A stretch of 14,241 nt of DNA from Bacteroides sp. (lineage in GTDB: Bacteria; Bacteroidota; Bacteroidia; Bacteroidales; Bacteroidaceae): assembly GCA_019414725.1 (NCBI GenBank), contig DXLM01000073.1, positions 1 through 14,241 of the forward strand, written 5' to 3'. Below the pieces are notes generated by a model that was not told the DNA's origin, did not search any database, and was given only the letters and a program-made list of their open reading frames with translations. The position numbers were made by a program, and so were the translations under genes. This document shows positions 1 through 6,809 of this stretch, in pieces; the stretch's first letter is position 1, and the number at the start of each line of letters is the position of its first letter.

Positions 1-19
1 TACATTGTGTATGAATTAG

Positions 20-304
20 TTGGCTAATTTTATATTATTTACTGAGTGTCCCTATGTATACGATGCAACCAATGTTCGTTTGGCAGAATTGACTTTGGGA
101 TACAATGTTCCGATGTCTCGTTGGGTAAACTGGATGCAGAATATAAAAGTATCTTTTGTCGGACGGAATTTACTGATGTTTTATAAAAAAGCTCCTTTCG
201 ATCCGATGAGCACGGCCAGTATGGGAAATGATATGCGGGGCATAGACTATTTCCGTTTGCCCAGTCTGCGTAATATGGGATTTTCTCTGCGGCTTACGTT
301 CTGA
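20..304 (+). pseudogene. C-terminal fragment of a SusC/RagA-family TonB-linked outer-membrane receptor
   Basis: This is the end of a TonB-dependent receptor of the SusC/RagA class, which imports glycans or other large nutrients through the outer membrane. The phrase YVYDATNVRLAELTLGY is the highly conserved segment near the end of SusC barrels, and the protein ends in LRLTF with the terminal Phe typical of outer-membrane barrels. Only 94 residues are open: the same frame has a TAG at 17-19, too early for a receptor of about 1000 residues. The alternative frame at 1-24 reads YIVYELVG before a stop, and losing one base near 20-25 would join it to this frame. I therefore infer a frameshift, but the upstream part lies outside the window, so a truncated remnant or a sequence error is equally possible. 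No start codon is credible (the open frame begins at TTG). Its stop lies 7 bases from the end of the convergent arginase-like gene. Confidence 0.65.
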
Positions 305-311
305 TGGTCTG

Positions 312-1076
312 TTACAGATTGCTTGTCTGGCAATTGAGGAAGAGGTTCAGTAATTCCTGATTGGCGGTATTATCTAACTGCGTTCCTTTTTCTGCTTCGA
401 ATATATTGAGTGTAGATGAACATTCTCCACAAATGTCTATGCCTATTATTTTTTCATGTTTCAGGATAATAGATAACAAATGCTCCAGTTCATTTAATGT
501 AAGGGAGCCTTGATCCCAATTGGTAACGGCAGACTGTGGGTTAAGTACATCCTTATCTACAGAAATATATACCGGAGTATCGATTGTTTCGTTAGAAAAC
601 TGTTTCCACGAAGCTTCGTGTTGCAGACTTTGTTCGCTATAAAATTCCACTGTTTGCCGGTATTTAGGGGAAACATGCTTGATTAGGTTTTCGGATGCTC
701 CTATGATAATTACTTTGCGTAAATAAGGGTTCGATTCTATTGTATCTTCTACCCAGCTTCCGCACGAAATCATTTCTTCGAAAAGAGGGGGCTGCATGTC
801 TGGATGGTGATCGAATACTATTAACGAAAAAGGTTGCTGTATTTTATCCGTCCAAAACTTAGTCAGATAATGATAGTTGCCAGAGTCGATGAAATGAATC
901 CCATCTGCTGGATAGTTTGCTATAACTCTTTTCAGTGCATGTGCACCCTCTTTATCACAGTAGCATTCTACACCTTGCAAGTGTGTACAGTCTAGCCATG
1001 TAAATTTTTTATTGTGGGAGAAGGGTTCGTAATCATATACTCCCGTAAAGTTCATAATAACAACTGGCTTGTTCAT
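312..1076 (-). CDS. Arginase/agmatinase/formiminoglutamase-superfamily protein
   Basis: A 254-residue cytoplasmic protein with the metal-ligand pattern of the ureohydrolase fold, which hydrolyses guanidino or formimino groups at a two-Mn centre. Visible motifs are GNYHYL (His69, in place of GGDHS), VFDHHPD (Asp89, His91, Asp93, in place of DAHxD) and YISVDKDVLNP (Asp174, Asp176, the SxDxDxxDP motif), followed by GIDICGE (Glu218). All six expected ligands are present, so activity is likely. The substrate cannot be read from sequence: the protein is shorter than typical arginases (about 300 residues) and its loops differ. There is no signal peptide or membrane segment. The start chosen is the ATG at 1076; a second ATG eight codons in is possible, and neither has a Shine-Dalgarno. 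It lies 64 bases downstream of hsp20 on the same strand, with a terminator between, so expression by read-through is plausible. Confidence 0.8.
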   Translation of the reverse strand: MNKPVVIMNFTGVYDYEPFSHNKKFTWLDCTHLQGVECYCDKEGAHALKRVIANYPADGIHFIDSGNYHYLTKFWTDKIQQPFSLIVFDHHPDMQPPLFEEMISCGSWVEDTIESNPYLRKVIIIGASENLIKHVSPKYRQTVEFYSEQSLQHEASWKQFSNETIDTPVYISVDKDVLNPQSAVTNWDQGSLTLNELEHLLSIILKHEKIIGIDICGECSSTLNIFEAEKGTQLDNTANQELLNLFLNCQTSNL

Positions 1077-1080
1077 AGTA

Positions 1081-1125
1081 GAAATAAAAAAATCCCTGTC
1101 CCGGATTTCTCTGGAACAGGGATTT
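1081..1125 (-). terminator. Intrinsic terminator after hsp20
   Basis: On the minus strand a perfect 10-bp stem (arms 1090-1099 and 1116-1125, core CCCTGT/ACAGGG) with two more inner GC pairs is followed directly by seven Ts and then ATTTC. This is a textbook rho-independent terminator for hsp20. Its T-tract ends only a few bases before the ATG of the arginase-like gene. Confidence 0.88.
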
Positions 1126-1140
1126 GGTGGTTAGAATCGT

Positions 1141-1569
1141 TTATTTAATTTCAATCACTCTATTGGCTTGTTTCTTTTCTTCCTGTGTAATCTTTGGCAA
1201 TTCAATGTTAAGAACACCGTTATCGACAGAGGCGCTGATTTTTTCTTTTTCAACATCTTCCGGCAGAATCATGCACTGTTCGAATTTAGAATAAGAAAAC
1301 TCGCGGCGTAAATATTTCTTTTTTTCGTCTTTTGTTTCGTTCTTTTTCTCCATTGATATTACTAACTGATTATCTTCGGTAAGATGAATGTTGAAGTCTT
1401 CTTTTGTCATACCCGGAGCTGCAACTTCTATTTTATAGCTGTTGTCGTTTTCAACTACGTTAATAGCTGGAGCCGTTGCATTGGCTTTTTCCATCCAATC
1501 GTTATCAAAGAAATCATAGAAAATACTTGGTAACCAGTTCTGATTGTAATTTCTTCTAATCGGCATCAT
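1141..1569 (-). CDS. hsp20: Small heat-shock protein, Hsp20/alpha-crystallin family
   Basis: A 142-residue ATP-independent holdase that binds unfolding proteins in the cytoplasm as large oligomers. The alpha-crystallin domain spans roughly residues 33-127, with the family signature NGVLNIELPK near its end (residues 117-126). A C-terminal IEI (139-141) is the I-x-I tail motif that docks between dimers in the oligomer. The N-terminal arm is short and aromatic-rich (WLPSIFYDFF), as usual for bacterial class A members. Length is normal. Two adjacent ATGs are available; I keep the first (1567-1569) because AGGAGA lies eight bases before it, a rare clear Shine-Dalgarno for this kind of genome. It is followed by a strong terminator and is divergent from the outer-membrane barrel gene across a 304-bp region. 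Confidence 0.95.
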   Translation of the reverse strand: MMPIRRNYNQNWLPSIFYDFFDNDWMEKANATAPAINVVENDNSYKIEVAAPGMTKEDFNIHLTEDNQLVISMEKKNETKDEKKKYLRREFSYSKFEQCMILPEDVEKEKISASVDNGVLNIELPKITQEEKKQANRVIEIK

Positions 1570-1577
1570 AATTGTAA

Positions 1578-1583
1578 TCTCCT
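1578..1583 (-). promoter_or_regulatory. Shine-Dalgarno of hsp20
   Basis: AGGAGA on the minus strand sits eight bases upstream of the hsp20 ATG. The other genes in the window lack such a site, so this one probably marks strong translation and supports the first of the two ATGs. Confidence 0.65.
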
Positions 1584-1617
1584 ATTATTTAAGTTCTTTT
1601 ATTAATCTTGTTTCTTA

Positions 1618-1647
1618 GAATCGCTCCTCCTTTCGCTTTCGCGATTC
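1618..1647 (-). promoter_or_regulatory. Inverted repeat/hairpin in the hsp20 upstream leader
   Basis: GAATCGC (1618-1624) and GCGATTC (1641-1647) can pair as a 7-bp stem with a 16-base loop. On the hsp20 strand the loop contains AGGAGGA, a Shine-Dalgarno-like string about 55 bases before the start codon. No T-tract follows, so it is not a terminator. It is not the CIRCE element. It may be an operator or an RNA structure; function unknown. Confidence 0.4.
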
Positions 1648-1666
1648 ACCCGATATTGTGCAAACT

Positions 1667-1686
1667 GTATGCCCGTCTGGTATGCC
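1667..1686. repeat. Short direct repeat GTATGCC, 13-bp period
   Basis: GTATGCC occurs at 1667-1673 and again at 1680-1686, upstream of the hsp20 leader hairpin. The spacing of 13 bases is compatible with a regulator-binding site, but two 7-mers are weak evidence. Confidence 0.3.
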
Positions 1687-1813
1687 TGACATTATGATAG
1701 AATATTTTAACCTTCGTTGAAAGAAAGCCAGTTGAATTAAACTTTGATAAACATAGCATAGTGTCAATCGGTCATAAAAGTGGACAGGATGTCATTCTAT
1801 ATTTGGTGCCTGA

Positions 1814-1845
1814 TTTGTATTCTTATCATTTATTCCTTATTTTTG
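1814..1845 (+). promoter_or_regulatory. Bacteroides-type promoter of the outer-membrane barrel gene
   Basis: A -33 box TTTG (1814-1817) and a perfect -7 box TATTTTTG (1838-1845, consensus TAnnTTTG) are separated by 20 bases, which is the known Bacteroides spacing. Transcription should start near 1851, giving a leader of about 22 A/T-rich bases. Confidence 0.7.
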
Positions 1846-1873
1846 CGCTTGTAACATTTAATATTTTATATTT

Positions 1874-2458
1874 ATGAAGAAGATTTTATCGGCCTTAATG
1901 ATTGTAGCTTGCTTGTTTATGGCAATGCCGGCACAGGCTCAGTTTCAGTTTGGTCTAAAAGGGGGACTGAACATTTCGAAATTGACTTTTTCGGAAGACA
2001 TTGTAAAAGGAGATAATCGTACCGGATTCTTTATTGGTCCGATGGCTGAGTTTACAATTCCTATTGTAGGTCTGGGAGTTGATGTCGCTGCCTTGTATAA
2101 TCAGTCGGGTGCAAAGGCTCAAAGTGGCAATGAGGAAGTCAGCCAGACTTTTAAAAGCATTGAGGTTCCTGTTAACCTGAAGTGGACGTTAGGATTAGGA
2201 AGTACACTGGGTGCTTATATTGCTGCAGGACCTCAGTTCGGATTTAATGTAGGAAGCGGACATTTTACTGAAAGTTTCGACATGAAGTCGTGCAATACTT
2301 CATTCAATGTAGGAGCTGGTGTAAAATTACTCGGTCATTTGCAAGCTGGAGTTAATTATAACTTTGGACTGAGCAAAATGGCTAGATCGGTAGATGATCA
2401 GATGACTATTGAGATGAAACGAAATACCTGGCAGATATCATTGGCTTACATGTTTTGA
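1874..2458 (+). CDS. Secreted outer-membrane beta-barrel protein (porin-family, PF13568-like)
   Basis: A 194-residue protein with a clear Sec signal peptide: KK at the N-terminus, a hydrophobic stretch to residue 18, and a signal-peptidase I site after AQA (22). The mature start FQFGLKGGLNISKL is the hallmark opening of the small OMP_b-brl barrels of Bacteroidota. The rest alternates hydrophobic and polar residues in strand-like runs (VGLGVDVAALY, GAYIAAGPQFGFNVG, LQAGVNYNFGLSKM) and ends in LAYMF with a terminal Phe. An eight- to ten-strand barrel in the outer membrane is inferred; no specific ligand or transport role is known for this group. It is a single-gene unit with its own promoter and a shared terminator with the convergent oxidoreductase. 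The hsp20 gene is divergent, but common regulation is not shown. Confidence 0.87.
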   Translation: MKKILSALMIVACLFMAMPAQAQFQFGLKGGLNISKLTFSEDIVKGDNRTGFFIGPMAEFTIPIVGLGVDVAALYNQSGAKAQSGNEEVSQTFKSIEVPVNLKWTLGLGSTLGAYIAAGPQFGFNVGSGHFTESFDMKSCNTSFNVGAGVKLLGHLQAGVNYNFGLSKMARSVDDQMTIEMKRNTWQISLAYMF

Positions 2459-2475
2459 TATACCAGGATCTGTAT

Positions 2476-2527
2476 AAATAAAGGTGGAGAAAGCTTCTGT
2501 ATGAACAGAATTTCTCCACCTTTATTT
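2476..2527. terminator. Long bidirectional terminator hairpin
   Basis: A perfect 17-bp stem (arms 2476-2492 and 2511-2527, core GGTGGAGAAA/TTTCTCCACC) continues after a GC bulge into six more pairs (TTCTGT/ACAGAA) with a four-base ATGA loop. The outer A- and T-rich ends provide T-tracts in both directions. It lies between the convergent barrel gene and oxidoreductase gene and can end both transcripts. Confidence 0.88.
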
Positions 2528-2550
2528 ATGTGTTTATAAACTACTGCTTG

Positions 2551-3528
2551 TCAGTCGCATGGATATATTACTCCCCATTCTTTTCTGAGGTTGTCCATTT
2601 GTTTCATGATGCGTAATGTTTCGTCATGAGGCATGTACGGCGATTCCAGCCATCCCTTTTCAATAGCTTCTATGGAGGCATATACCTGATACTCGTAGCC
2701 GCTGATCTGTTCTGGTGCATGATATACCGCTATGGTTTTATAGTTTTCATCGACAACCCGTACCGATTCAGGGCAGTTGATATTTTCTACAATCAGATGC
2801 CCTTTGTCGCCCGAAATGACTCCCATTCTGTCACTTTTTGCATAGATACTCGATTGCAGGGTTGCCATTCTGCCATCTTTATAAAAGAGTGTTATACTTT
2901 CTTGCGCGTCGACTCCCGTTTGTGTCTTTTGGCAGACAGAATGAGTTTCAGCAATATCGCTTCCGAAAGCCATTGCAGCAAAGTTTAGTGTATAGACTCC
3001 AATATCGAGCAGAGCTCCTCCTGCAAGTTCCGGACGGATGATTCTTTCTTTGTTGCTTATCGGATAGCTGAGGTTAGCCGACAAGGTATACGGTGTTCCG
3101 ATTACTCCTTCTTTCAGCAGTTCTTGTATTTTAAGTGAAAGGGGCATATACCGGGTCCATATAGCTTCGGTAATGAATACTCCTTTTTCTTTAGCGAAAG
3201 TAAGGAGATCTTCAGCCTGACGGGCGTTGGCGGTAAAAGCTTTTTCGCATAATACGGGTTTACCTTTCTCAATACACATATGTGCATTGTCGTAGTGCAT
3301 GGCATGTGGAGTTGCGATATAGATTAAGTCGACTTCAGGATCGCTTGCCAGTTCTTCGTAGGAACCATATGCCTTAGTGAATCCCCATTTATTCGCAAAT
3401 GCTTCTGCTTTCTCCTGATTGCGCGATGCTACGGCATATCGTTCTACTCCTTTCATCTTTTCCAGTGTGGCCGCCATCTTTTGGGCGATACCTCCACAGC
3501 CTATAATACCTATCTTATATATCTTCAT
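2551..3528 (-). CDS. Gfo/Idh/MocA-family NAD(P)-dependent oxidoreductase
   Basis: A 325-residue cytoplasmic dehydrogenase that should oxidise or reduce a sugar or diol with NAD(P). The N-terminal Rossmann fold opens with GIIGCGGIA (residues 7-15), followed by ATPHAMH (72-78) and the active-site EKP motif, here CEKA (94-97, with Lys96). The C-terminal alpha/beta substrate domain holds EAIWTRYMP (121-129) and GGALLDIGVYTLNF (170-183). These last motifs match the dimeric dihydrodiol dehydrogenase branch, in which the Lys and the Tyr of DIGVY are the catalytic pair. The true substrate is unknown. There is no signal peptide, in contrast to the secreted glycosidase-like members in Bacteroides. It is a single-gene unit with its own promoter, divergent from priA and ended by the long hairpin at 2476-2527. 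Confidence 0.92.
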   Translation of the reverse strand: MKIYKIGIIGCGGIAQKMAATLEKMKGVERYAVASRNQEKAEAFANKWGFTKAYGSYEELASDPEVDLIYIATPHAMHYDNAHMCIEKGKPVLCEKAFTANARQAEDLLTFAKEKGVFITEAIWTRYMPLSLKIQELLKEGVIGTPYTLSANLSYPISNKERIIRPELAGGALLDIGVYTLNFAAMAFGSDIAETHSVCQKTQTGVDAQESITLFYKDGRMATLQSSIYAKSDRMGVISGDKGHLIVENINCPESVRVVDENYKTIAVYHAPEQISGYEYQVYASIEAIEKGWLESPYMPHDETLRIMKQMDNLRKEWGVIYPCD

Positions 3529-3553
3529 TTTGGTTGATTTAAGAGTTTCTTTA

Positions 3554-3585
3554 CAAAGCTATAAAAGTTTGCCTGACGTACCAAA
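3554..3585 (-). promoter_or_regulatory. Bacteroides-type promoter of the oxidoreductase gene
   Basis: On the minus strand TTTG (3582-3585) and a perfect -7 box TAGCTTTG (3554-3561) are 20 bases apart. The predicted start near 3548 gives a leader of about 20 bases before the ATG at 3528. Confidence 0.7.
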
Positions 3586-3605
3586 TGGGATAGAACTGTT
3601 TTTTG

Positions 3606-3613
3606 TAACTTTG
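3606..3613 (+). promoter_or_regulatory. -7 box of priA, implying a leaderless or near-leaderless mRNA
   Basis: TAACTTTG matches TAnnTTTG exactly and ends five bases before the priA ATG, so transcription should start at or within a base or two of the start codon. I do not see a TTTG at the expected -33 position. Confidence 0.55.
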
Positions 3614-3618
3614 CAGCC

Positions 3619-6081
3619 ATGAAGAAGTACGTGGATGTCATAGTGCCTTTGCCCATAGCCGGACAATATACTTATTCCGTTCCCGATGAGTTGGCGGATA
3701 AGATAAAGGCAGGCTGTCGAATCGTCGTTCCGTTCGGGAGCAAGAAGTATTATACGGCTATTGTAACCAAAGTACACCAAACGGCGCCTGAGGTCTATGA
3801 AACAAAAGACATTATGGAGGTACTCGATGAATCTCCTGTTTTGTTGAGACGGCAATATGATTTCTGGCAATGGCTGGCAGATTATTATCTCTGTACGCTG
3901 GGAGATGTATACAAGGCTGCCTTACCTTCTGGAATGAAGCTGGAAAGCGAAACATTAGTTGTCTTAAATCCGGAGTTTGAGGCACTGCAACCTCTTTCCG
4001 AGAAGGAACAGCGTATTCTTGATCTGTTGGGTAACGATTCGGAGCAATGTATTACACAACTGGAAAAGTCCAGTGGAATAAAGAATTTGTTGCCGGTAAT
4101 CAAAGCTTTATTGGAAAAAGAGGCGATTCTGGTAAAAGAAGAGCTGAAACGCAGCTATAAACCGCGTGTAGAGAGTAGGGTGCGATTGTCTGCTGCTATG
4201 CAGACAGAAGAGGCCGTCCATCGTCAGTTTGATGCATTGGCACGTGCTCCTAAGCAACTGGCTCTACTCATGAAATACATAGAGCTGTCCGGCTGGACTG
4301 GAGAAAAGAAAGAACTTAAGGAAGTTTCCCGTAAGACTTTGTTAGATTCGGCTGGTGTCACTAATGCAGTGCTTAATGGATTAATTGGAAAAGGAGTTTT
4401 CGAAATTTACTCGTTCGAAATCGGACGTTTGTCTGCCGAGCAAGTAAGTGTATCACCTTTGAACCCTTTAAGCAGTGCCCAGCAGCAGGCGTATAGCGAG
4501 ATCCTGACGCACTTTCATCAGAAAAATGTCTGCTTGCTTCATGGTGTTACTGCAAGCGGAAAGACTGAAATCTATATTCATCTTATTCAGCAGGCAATTC
4601 AGGCAGGAAAGCAGGTGTTGTATTTGTTGCCGGAGATAGCACTGACTACACAAATCACCGAACGTTTGAAAAGGGTATTTGGTAACCGGCTGGGAATTTA
4701 TCACTCCAAGTTTCCGGATGCTGAACGTGTAGAGATATGGCGTAAACAACTTACCGATGACGATTATGATGTAATACTTGGAGTACGTTCTTCGGTTTTT
4801 CTGCCTTTCCGGCGTTTGGGACTGGTCATCGTGGATGAAGAACATGAAAATACCTATAAACAGCAGGATCCGGCTCCACGTTATCATGCGCGCAATGCAG
4901 CTATCGTACTGGCATCGATGTTCGGAGCAAAGACACTGTTGGGTACGGCTACACCTTGTATCGAAACCTATTATAATGCTGTTCATGGAAAATATGGCTG
5001 GGTACAGCTTACCGAACGACATCAGAATGTTTTGCTTCCTCATATCGAGGTGGTAGATATCAAGGAACTTGCCCGAAAGAAGCGGATGACGGCTCAGTTT
5101 TCTCCACTCTTGCTTCAGAAAATCCGTGAGGCACTTGAACAGAAGGAGCAGGTTATACTTTTCCAGAACCGCAGAGGATTTGCTCCGATGATAGAATGCC
5201 GTACGTGTGGATGGATACCGAAGTGTAAGAATTGTGATGTCAGTCTGACGTATCATAAAGGATTGAATCAGCTGACCTGTCATTACTGTGGTTATACTTA
5301 TGAAGTTCCAAAGTCTTGTCCGGCATGTGGAGGGGTAGAACTGATAAACCGAGGATTTGGAACCGAGAAGATAGAAGATGATATTAAACTGATATTTCCG
5401 GATGCCCGTGTGGCTCGTATGGACTTGGATACCACGCGTACCCGTACCGCATATGAAAGAATCATTGCCGATTTTGAGGATGGCAAGACGGATATTCTGA
5501 TTGGTACACAGATGGTTTCAAAAGGACTTGACTTCGACCGTGTGAGTGTTGTTGGTATTTTGAATGCGGATTCGATGATGAACTATCCGGATTTTCGTTC
5601 GTATGAACGGGCTTTTCAGCTGATGGCGCAGGTTGCCGGGCGTGCTGGAAGAAAGAACAAACAAGGGTTGGTAGTGCTACAAACCAAATCTCCCGATCTT
5701 CCTTTAATCGCTCAGGTAGTAAGCAATGACTATGGAGGGTTGTTTCAATCACAAATTGAAGAACGTAATTTGTTTAAGTATCCGCCTTTTTACCGGTTGA
5801 TTTATGTGTATTTGAAACATCGTAAAGGGGAAGTACTCGATCAGGCTGCCGACTTGATGGCGGGGTATTTAAGAAACGGACTTGGTAGTCGTGTGCTGGG
5901 ACCCGACCGTCCTCCAGTGTCGCGTATACAGACTTTATTTATTAAAAAGATTGTAGTGAAAATTGAACAACAGGCTTCGATGTCGAAAGTGCGTGAATAT
6001 CTTCAGCAAGTGCAACGTGCCATTGTTGAGGATGAACGTTTCCGTTCGCTGTTGGTTTATTACGATGTCGATCCGATGTAA
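3619..6081 (+). CDS. priA: Primosomal protein N', replication-restart helicase PriA
   Basis: An 820-residue superfamily 2 helicase that recognises stalled forks and D-loops and reloads the replicative helicase. The N-terminal 3'-OH-binding domain covers about the first 105 residues (starting YVDVIVPLPIAGQYTYSVP). The helicase core has Walker A GVTASGKT (309-316), the DEEH box (406-409) and GTATP in motif III. A zinc-binding insertion carries eight cysteines in four CxxC pairs (527/530, 536/539, 554/557, 567/570), and the second lobe contains GTQMVSKGLDF and QVAGRAGR. It is longer than the E. coli protein (732), mostly through a longer region between the DNA-binding domain and the helicase core. 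The start is fixed by the -7 box just upstream. The next gene begins 11 bases after its stop, and no terminator lies between, so priA leads a three-gene unit. Confidence 0.98.
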   Translation: MKKYVDVIVPLPIAGQYTYSVPDELADKIKAGCRIVVPFGSKKYYTAIVTKVHQTAPEVYETKDIMEVLDESPVLLRRQYDFWQWLADYYLCTLGDVYKAALPSGMKLESETLVVLNPEFEALQPLSEKEQRILDLLGNDSEQCITQLEKSSGIKNLLPVIKALLEKEAILVKEELKRSYKPRVESRVRLSAAMQTEEAVHRQFDALARAPKQLALLMKYIELSGWTGEKKELKEVSRKTLLDSAGVTNAVLNGLIGKGVFEIYSFEIGRLSAEQVSVSPLNPLSSAQQQAYSEILTHFHQKNVCLLHGVTASGKTEIYIHLIQQAIQAGKQVLYLLPEIALTTQITERLKRVFGNRLGIYHSKFPDAERVEIWRKQLTDDDYDVILGVRSSVFLPFRRLGLVIVDEEHENTYKQQDPAPRYHARNAAIVLASMFGAKTLLGTATPCIETYYNAVHGKYGWVQLTERHQNVLLPHIEVVDIKELARKKRMTAQFSPLLLQKIREALEQKEQVILFQNRRGFAPMIECRTCGWIPKCKNCDVSLTYHKGLNQLTCHYCGYTYEVPKSCPACGGVELINRGFGTEKIEDDIKLIFPDARVARMDLDTTRTRTAYERIIADFEDGKTDILIGTQMVSKGLDFDRVSVVGILNADSMMNYPDFRSYERAFQLMAQVAGRAGRKNKQGLVVLQTKSPDLPLIAQVVSNDYGGLFQSQIEERNLFKYPPFYRLIYVYLKHRKGEVLDQAADLMAGYLRNGLGSRVLGPDRPPVSRIQTLFIKKIVVKIEQQASMSKVREYLQQVQRAIVEDERFRSLLVYYDVDPM

Positions 6082-6092
6082 AAAATATTCGT

Positions 6093-6809
6093 ATGAAAAT
6101 AGAACTGGATGTACATACGCATACCGTAGCAAGCGGTCATGCTTTTAGTTCCTTGCAGGAAATGGCACAGGCTGCTGCTGGTAAGGGATTGAAATTATTA
6201 GGGATTACAGAACATTCACCGGGTATACCGGGTACATGCGATCCGATTTATTTCCGTAACCTGCATGTGGTTCCGCGCCAGATGTATGGAATAGAACTTT
6301 TGTTGGGAGCAGAAATTAATATTCTCGACAGCGAAGGCAATCTCGATCTGGATGAGTTTTATTTGAAGATTCTTGACTTGCGTATTGCCGGTATTCATTC
6401 ACTTTGTTATAAGTGGGGGACACCCGAAGAGAATACACATGGTATGGTTCAGGTTGTGTCTAATCCATATATTCATATCATTAGTCATCCGGGTGACGGG
6501 ACTGCAAAGTTGAACTTCGAGCCTGTTGTACTTGCGGCAAAGGAGCATCATACGTTGCTTGAGATAAATAATTCATCACTGAAACCCTGTCGGGGCAAAG
6601 TTGACGCCCGGAGCAATAATCTGGAAATACTGAAGTTATGCCGTCGCTATGATGTTCCGGTGATTTTGGGTAGTGATGCACATATCTCGTTTGATATTGC
6701 CACCTACGATTATGCATTGGAGCTGGTAAATGAAACTGAGTTCCCGGAAGAGTTGATTATGAATACTAGCGTAAGCAAGTTTAAAAAATATTTAGGTATC
6801 GGAGTATGA
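6093..6809 (+). CDS. PHP-domain metallo-phosphoesterase, YcdX-like
   Basis: A 238-residue cytoplasmic phosphoesterase of the polymerase and histidinol phosphatase (PHP) superfamily. All nine ligands of the trinuclear zinc site known from E. coli YcdX line up at nearly the same positions: His8, His10, His16 (DVHTHTVASGHA), His41 (TEHSPG), Glu74 (GAEIN), His102 (IHS), His132 (SHPGDG), Asp195 and His197 (GSDAH). This match of both residues and spacing makes it closer to YcdX than to HisK or to DNA polymerase PHP domains. The physiological substrate of YcdX proteins is not settled; a small phosphorylated compound is likely. It starts 11 bases after priA and its TGA overlaps the ATG of the phosphatase gene that follows (ATGA), so the two are probably translationally coupled. 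Confidence 0.9.
   Translation: MKIELDVHTHTVASGHAFSSLQEMAQAAAGKGLKLLGITEHSPGIPGTCDPIYFRNLHVVPRQMYGIELLLGAEINILDSEGNLDLDEFYLKILDLRIAGIHSLCYKWGTPEENTHGMVQVVSNPYIHIISHPGDGTAKLNFEPVVLAAKEHHTLLEINNSSLKPCRGKVDARSNNLEILKLCRRYDVPVILGSDAHISFDIATYDYALELVNETEFPEELIMNTSVSKFKKYLGIGV

Larger units (their letters stand above)
1570..1873. other. 304-bp divergent regulatory region between hsp20 and the barrel gene
   Basis: No gene is supported here. From left to right it holds the hsp20 Shine-Dalgarno, an A/T-rich hsp20 leader, a 7-bp inverted repeat (1618-1647), a 7-bp direct repeat GTATGCC (1667-1673 and 1680-1686), about 120 bases with no clear element, and a good Bacteroides-type promoter for the rightward gene (1814-1845). 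I could not find a perfect TAnnTTTG box for hsp20; the closest is TACAGTTTG around 1661-1669 on the minus strand, with one base too many. Confidence 0.6.

Noticed and set aside
1616..1649. CIRCE heat-shock operator upstream of hsp20
   Set aside because: The inverted repeat is GAATCGC-N16-GCGATTC, which does not match the CIRCE pattern TTAGCACTC-N9-GAGTGCTAA.
4468..5283. 271-residue open frame on the minus strand inside priA
   Set aside because: It is fully antisense to the conserved helicase core of priA, has no family motif, and has an atypical mix of residues. It is a shadow of priA codon use.
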